In this document: positions 32,240 through 33,024 of the stretch, in pieces
How the letters are laid out: each line of letters opens with the position of its first letter
Position numbering within the stretch: the first letter of the stretch is position 1
Source of the DNA: an uncultured Clostridia bacterium
Lineage (GTDB): Bacteria; Bacillota; Clostridia; Christensenellales; Aristaeellaceae
Length of the DNA stretch: 33,024 nt
Assembly (NCBI GenBank): GCA_945928315.1
Contig: CAMENN010000022.1
Span: 1-33,024, forward strand
Reading direction: 5' to 3'
Made by a program: the position numbers and the translations under genes
Notes under the pieces: model-generated
Told to the model about the DNA's origin: nothing
What the model saw: the letters and a program-made list of their open reading frames with translations, nothing else
The model's database searches: none

Positions 32240-32853
32240 TCGTGCTGGGCGGCGAAGCGCCGGGGCGCGGGCTGCTTGCCGCCTGCGTGCGGCAGGCCGA
32301 CCTGACCATCGCCGCGGACAGCGGCCTGGCAGCGTTTGATGTAGCGGGACTCATGCCCGACCTGCTCATCGGCGACATGGATTCCATCGACCCGGCGCTG
32401 CTGGCCCGCTGCGACGGCGTGCCGCAGGAGCGGCTGCGCTGCGTGAAGGACGACACGGACGGCGTGCATGCGCTGGATAGCGCGATCGCCCGCGGCGCGG
32501 ATCGGATCACGCTGCTCGGCGCGCTCGGCGGGCGCATGGATCACGCGCTGGCGAACCTCATGCTGCTGGTGCGCGCGCACCGGGCGGGCGCGTTTGCGGA
32601 GATCCTCACCCAGCGGGTGCGCATCATCCGTGTGCCGGGCGAGGCCGTGCTGCGCGGGGCGAAGGGCGATACCGTCTCCTTCCTGCCGCTGGGCGACGCG
32701 CGGGGCGTGACGCTGACGGGCTTTTTCTATCCGCTCAGCGGCCATGACCTGCACAGCGATTACCCGCTGGGCGTGAGCAACGTCGTCACACAGGACGAGG
32801 CGCGTGTCAGCGTGAAAAGCGGCGACCTGCTGATGTTCCACAATCTACCCTGA
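32227..32853 (+). CDS. thiN: Thiamine diphosphokinase
   Basis: TIAADSGLAAFDVAGLMPDLLIGDMDSIDPALLAR...KDDTDGVHALDSAIARGADRITLLGALGGRMDHALANL. Confidence 0.94.
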   Translation: MRALIVLGGEAPGRGLLAACVRQADLTIAADSGLAAFDVAGLMPDLLIGDMDSIDPALLARCDGVPQERLRCVKDDTDGVHALDSAIARGADRITLLGALGGRMDHALANLMLLVRAHRAGAFAEILTQRVRIIRVPGEAVLRGAKGDTVSFLPLGDARGVTLTGFFYPLSGHDLHSDYPLGVSNVVTQDEARVSVKSGDLLMFHNLP

Positions 32854-32860
32854 TGGCGCA

Positions 32861-32886
32861 GGCCGGAGCTCTCCGGCCCGCGTTTT
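32861..32886 (+). terminator. Terminator after thiN
   Basis: GGCCGGAG-CT-CTCCGGCC followed by CGCGTTTTC. Confidence 0.65.
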
Positions 32887-32937
32887 CTCTTGATGTATAG
32901 GAAATACCATATTCTATCAGACAATAGCGTTTTATAG

Positions 32938-32970
32938 GCGCGAAGCGAAAAAGGGGTCTGGGGACTGGTC
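32938..32970. repeat. Intergenic repeat element, copy 2 (interrupted)
   Basis: GCGCGAAGCGAAAAAGGGGTCTGGGGACTGGTC matches 22278-22310 at 32 of 33 positions, then diverges abruptly inside the palindrome. Confidence 0.85.
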
Positions 32971-33024
32971 TGGACTGTATCCCGTTAAATAGACAATGAA
33001 AAAAGAGACCTCCTGTTGTAGAAT
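32971..33024. mobile_element. Possible terminal end of an IS3-like (IS150-group-like) insertion sequence, cut by window edge
   Basis: TGGACTGTATCCCGTTAAATAGACAATG resembles IS3-family termini of the 'TGnACTGnnCCCnnnAAnTTAGACA' kind from memory, and begins exactly where repeat copy 2 is broken. No transposase is visible in the window. Confidence 0.5.

Noticed and set aside
32890-32920. AT-rich imperfect palindrome ATAGGAAATACCATATTCTAT and its shared 'AATACCATATT' string with about 8459
   Set aside because: An 11-nt match between two AT-rich intergenic regions is not enough to support a repeat family.

Overview
The window looks like a high-GC Clostridia-type chromosomal segment that is mostly core genes. 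From left to right it holds: the 5' end of prfC (-); an SH3-like putative lipoprotein; a MATE transporter and a TetR-type regulator (-); a Tat-exported FMN/FAD reductase (+); argH and argG (-); ruvC-ruvA-DUF4250-ruvB-queA (+); a five-gene dipeptide/oligopeptide ABC transporter cluster (+); small membrane proteins, a GyrI-like effector-binding protein and a DUF3795 protein (+); tgt-yajC-TIGR04086 (+); an M28 peptidase (-); and def-fmt-rsmB-rlmN-PP2C-prkC-rsgA-rpe-thiN (+). I see no CRISPR array, rRNA, tRNA, prophage or obvious defence system. The most notable non-standard signals are: (1) an intergenic repeat built from hairpins and GCGAAGCGA motifs, with two copies in the window, the second apparently split by the end of an IS3-like element; (2) a terminator hairpin whose 3' arm contains the likely Shine-Dalgarno of the TIGR04086 gene; (3) two tandem stem-loops between the ABC substrate-binding protein and its permease; (4) a DUF4250 gene inside the ruv operon; (5) an 8-kb block separating queA from tgt, and no SCIFF gene next to TIGR04086; (6) a 45-bp in-frame tandem repeat in the RsmB N-terminus; and (7) an exported flavin reductase with an atypical substrate-site region. 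I found no clearly new multi-gene system. All calls come from reading sequence and translations; no searches were run.
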